From: Loxodes magnus
Lineage: Eukaryota; Ciliophora; Karyorelictea; Loxodida; Loxodidae
Direction of reading: 5' to 3'
Length of the DNA: 64,000 nt
Assembly (NCBI GenBank): GCA_946699065.1
Contig: CAMPDV010000431.1
Span: forward strand, 62,001 to 126,000
In this document: positions 62,808 to 64,000 of the stretch, in pieces
How the letters are laid out: every line of letters starts with the position of its first letter
How positions within the stretch are numbered: the stretch's first letter is position 1
Program-made: the position numbers and the translations under genes
Notes under the pieces: generated by a model
Database searches by the model: none
The model's input: only the letters and a program-made list of their open reading frames with translations
Told to the model about the DNA's origin: nothing

Positions 62808-64000
62808 ATGGAGTTGCTTGTCTAACTTAATGAGTTATTTATTCTCATAATTATTTTAGGCATCTATGCTGTACAATCACTTAAGATTGAATATGTCTCC
62901 GATTATTATTTATCTAGCTAATGATAAAATTCAAGTTACTGAGGCAACAAAGTTTTATACTAAAACCTTTAATAATATGATCTTTCGTTAATGTTCTGAC
63001 TTAATCATAGAAGCTAAGTGAATACCAATTTATAAGTATTTTAATATAGAGAAGACTAATATATTCCTAGTGATAGACTTTCATTCTGATTTAAGCATAT
63101 AATGCTTTGAAAATAACAATTTGATTCTAATTATACAAACCATCGAATAATGTTGGACTGCTATTAAATGGAAGTTTTCGACTTTAACTAATTTAGCTAA
63201 TTTAATTTAGGAATTTAATGTAGTGAATGAGTATTAGTAGGTATAAAGTATTGAGAACTGAGTAATAAGTGAGGATTAAATGTATGCTACTCTAAGTTTG
63301 AAATATAAGGATTTAATTTAATTTGTAATAATACTTTTATTATAAATGATTCCTACTAATAAAAGACAACTTAAAGCTCAATATTGCTAAGAGATATCTA
63401 GTGAAATGAAGACTTATAAGTTGAAGCTAAGTATTTACAAGTTTTAATACTAAAAGACTAATTTTTGTAAAATGATGATTGGATCTATTCAATTTTAAAA
63501 AGAACTCCTTGCTTATAATTTTGTGCAAGTTATTGCACTGGCCCCGAAATAAGTGATTGCTAGGACTATCAGTTTTACAAATTATATGACTAAAGCATTC
63601 CTTATTTATCTACTAATGGAAAAAATAATAAGCCAATTTAATTGATAGACAATTATAATAATTATCTTTTAAAATACTCCTTAAATCAATTTAGCTTCTC
63701 TGCTTGAATCAAAAGTGATTGTACTAACGATGACATGCTGGCTATTTGATAAATTGATGTCTAGATCTTATGCTATTAAACTACTTAAATATAGCAAAAC
63801 TATCATAAATTTAAAATTTCATGGAGTTCTTCCTTAAATATTTATTAAGCATTAGAAATTTACGAAAAGTCAGATTTTATTGAATGTTCAAAGTGAATAT
63901 TCCTAGGCCTCTCAAATAATAGAGCTGAGAGTAAAATATAAATAGCAATTATTATTCCTTCCAACTGAAACTAAATTTATTTCAAGTAACATGCATATAA
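62808..64000 (+). CDS. Large Cys-rich membrane protein, copy 3 (cut by window end)
   Basis: ATG 62,808 gives MELLVQLNELFILIIILG, a signal peptide, and the frame continues in register to the edge. It matches copies 1 and 2 through the first laminin-G-like region: EWVLVGIKYWE, CASYCTGPEISDCQDYQF, FSAWIKSD and KWIFLGLS. The Trp codons in EW, AW and KW motifs are TGA, at the same places as in copies 1 and 2. Only the first 398 codons or so are in the window; the CxxC repeats and membrane region should lie beyond it. Confidence 0.85.

Noticed and set aside
62893..62980. ATG 62,893 as the start of copy 3, implying a frameshift
   Set aside because: ATG 62,808 in another frame gives a signal peptide and stays in register with the homologous region, so no frameshift is needed.
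1..64000. Tetrahymena or Paramecium origin with TGA as the only stop
   Set aside because: It would make every large gene here a pseudogene, with TGA conserved at Trp sites in three paralogues and swapped for TGG; reassignment is more economical.
1..64000. rRNA, tRNA or telomeric repeats
   Set aside because: I found no conserved rRNA core, no convincing cloverleaf and no tandem telomere motif in either strand.

Overview
The window is about 80% A+T and reads as ciliate nuclear DNA with a fully reassigned stop-codon set. TAA and TAG sit inside every recognisable gene where Gln is expected. TGA sits where Trp is expected: three diverged copies of one Cys-rich membrane protein exchange TGA with TGG, or keep TGA, at the same aligned Trp positions. 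TGA also ends these same genes. This code (TAA/TAG=Gln, TGA=Trp or stop by context), together with introns of about 14-26 nt, points to a karyorelict (Loxodes-like) or Condylostoma-like heterotrich rather than Tetrahymena or Paramecium. No codon is an obligate stop, so frame openness proves nothing here. Calls rest on homology, signal peptides, motifs and protein-like composition, and many ends are approximate.

Layout: 1-3.2 kb holds minus-strand coding sequence and a GC-richer Gag-like ORF. 3.6-8.9 kb (+), 17.4-22.6 kb (-) and 62.8 kb to the edge (+) are three copies of a roughly 1,750-residue Cys-rich, multi-pass membrane protein. The first two lie tail to tail around a probable large plus-strand membrane-protein gene whose relative lies at about 26-30 kb. 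30.1-31.5 kb is an unidentified ORF.

32.07-37.41 kb is the outstanding feature. A RING + ubiquitin-like gene appears to continue through about 172 three-nucleotide exons separated by about 176 mini-introns of mostly 14-26 nt, then ends in a 54-codon exon with tandem TGA. The central 3.7 kb looks like a 27-bp satellite. Each unit is a near-constant 24-nt GTAAG...TATAG segment plus a variable triplet. I counted 137 triplets, and the only two indels fall inside the intron-like part.

38.85-45.56 kb is a 6.7-kb element with about 450-bp terminal inverted repeats ending in conserved stem-loops. It carries a leucine-rich-repeat gene with a 22-nt intron. Related stem-loop elements and a zinc-knuckle Gag-like gene follow to 47.5 kb. 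48-62 kb is mostly minus-strand coding: coiled-coil proteins, two small secreted Tyr/Asn-rich proteins and two large unknown ORFs. It also holds a decayed MAP-kinase copy and the 3' end of a LINE-type reverse transcriptase.
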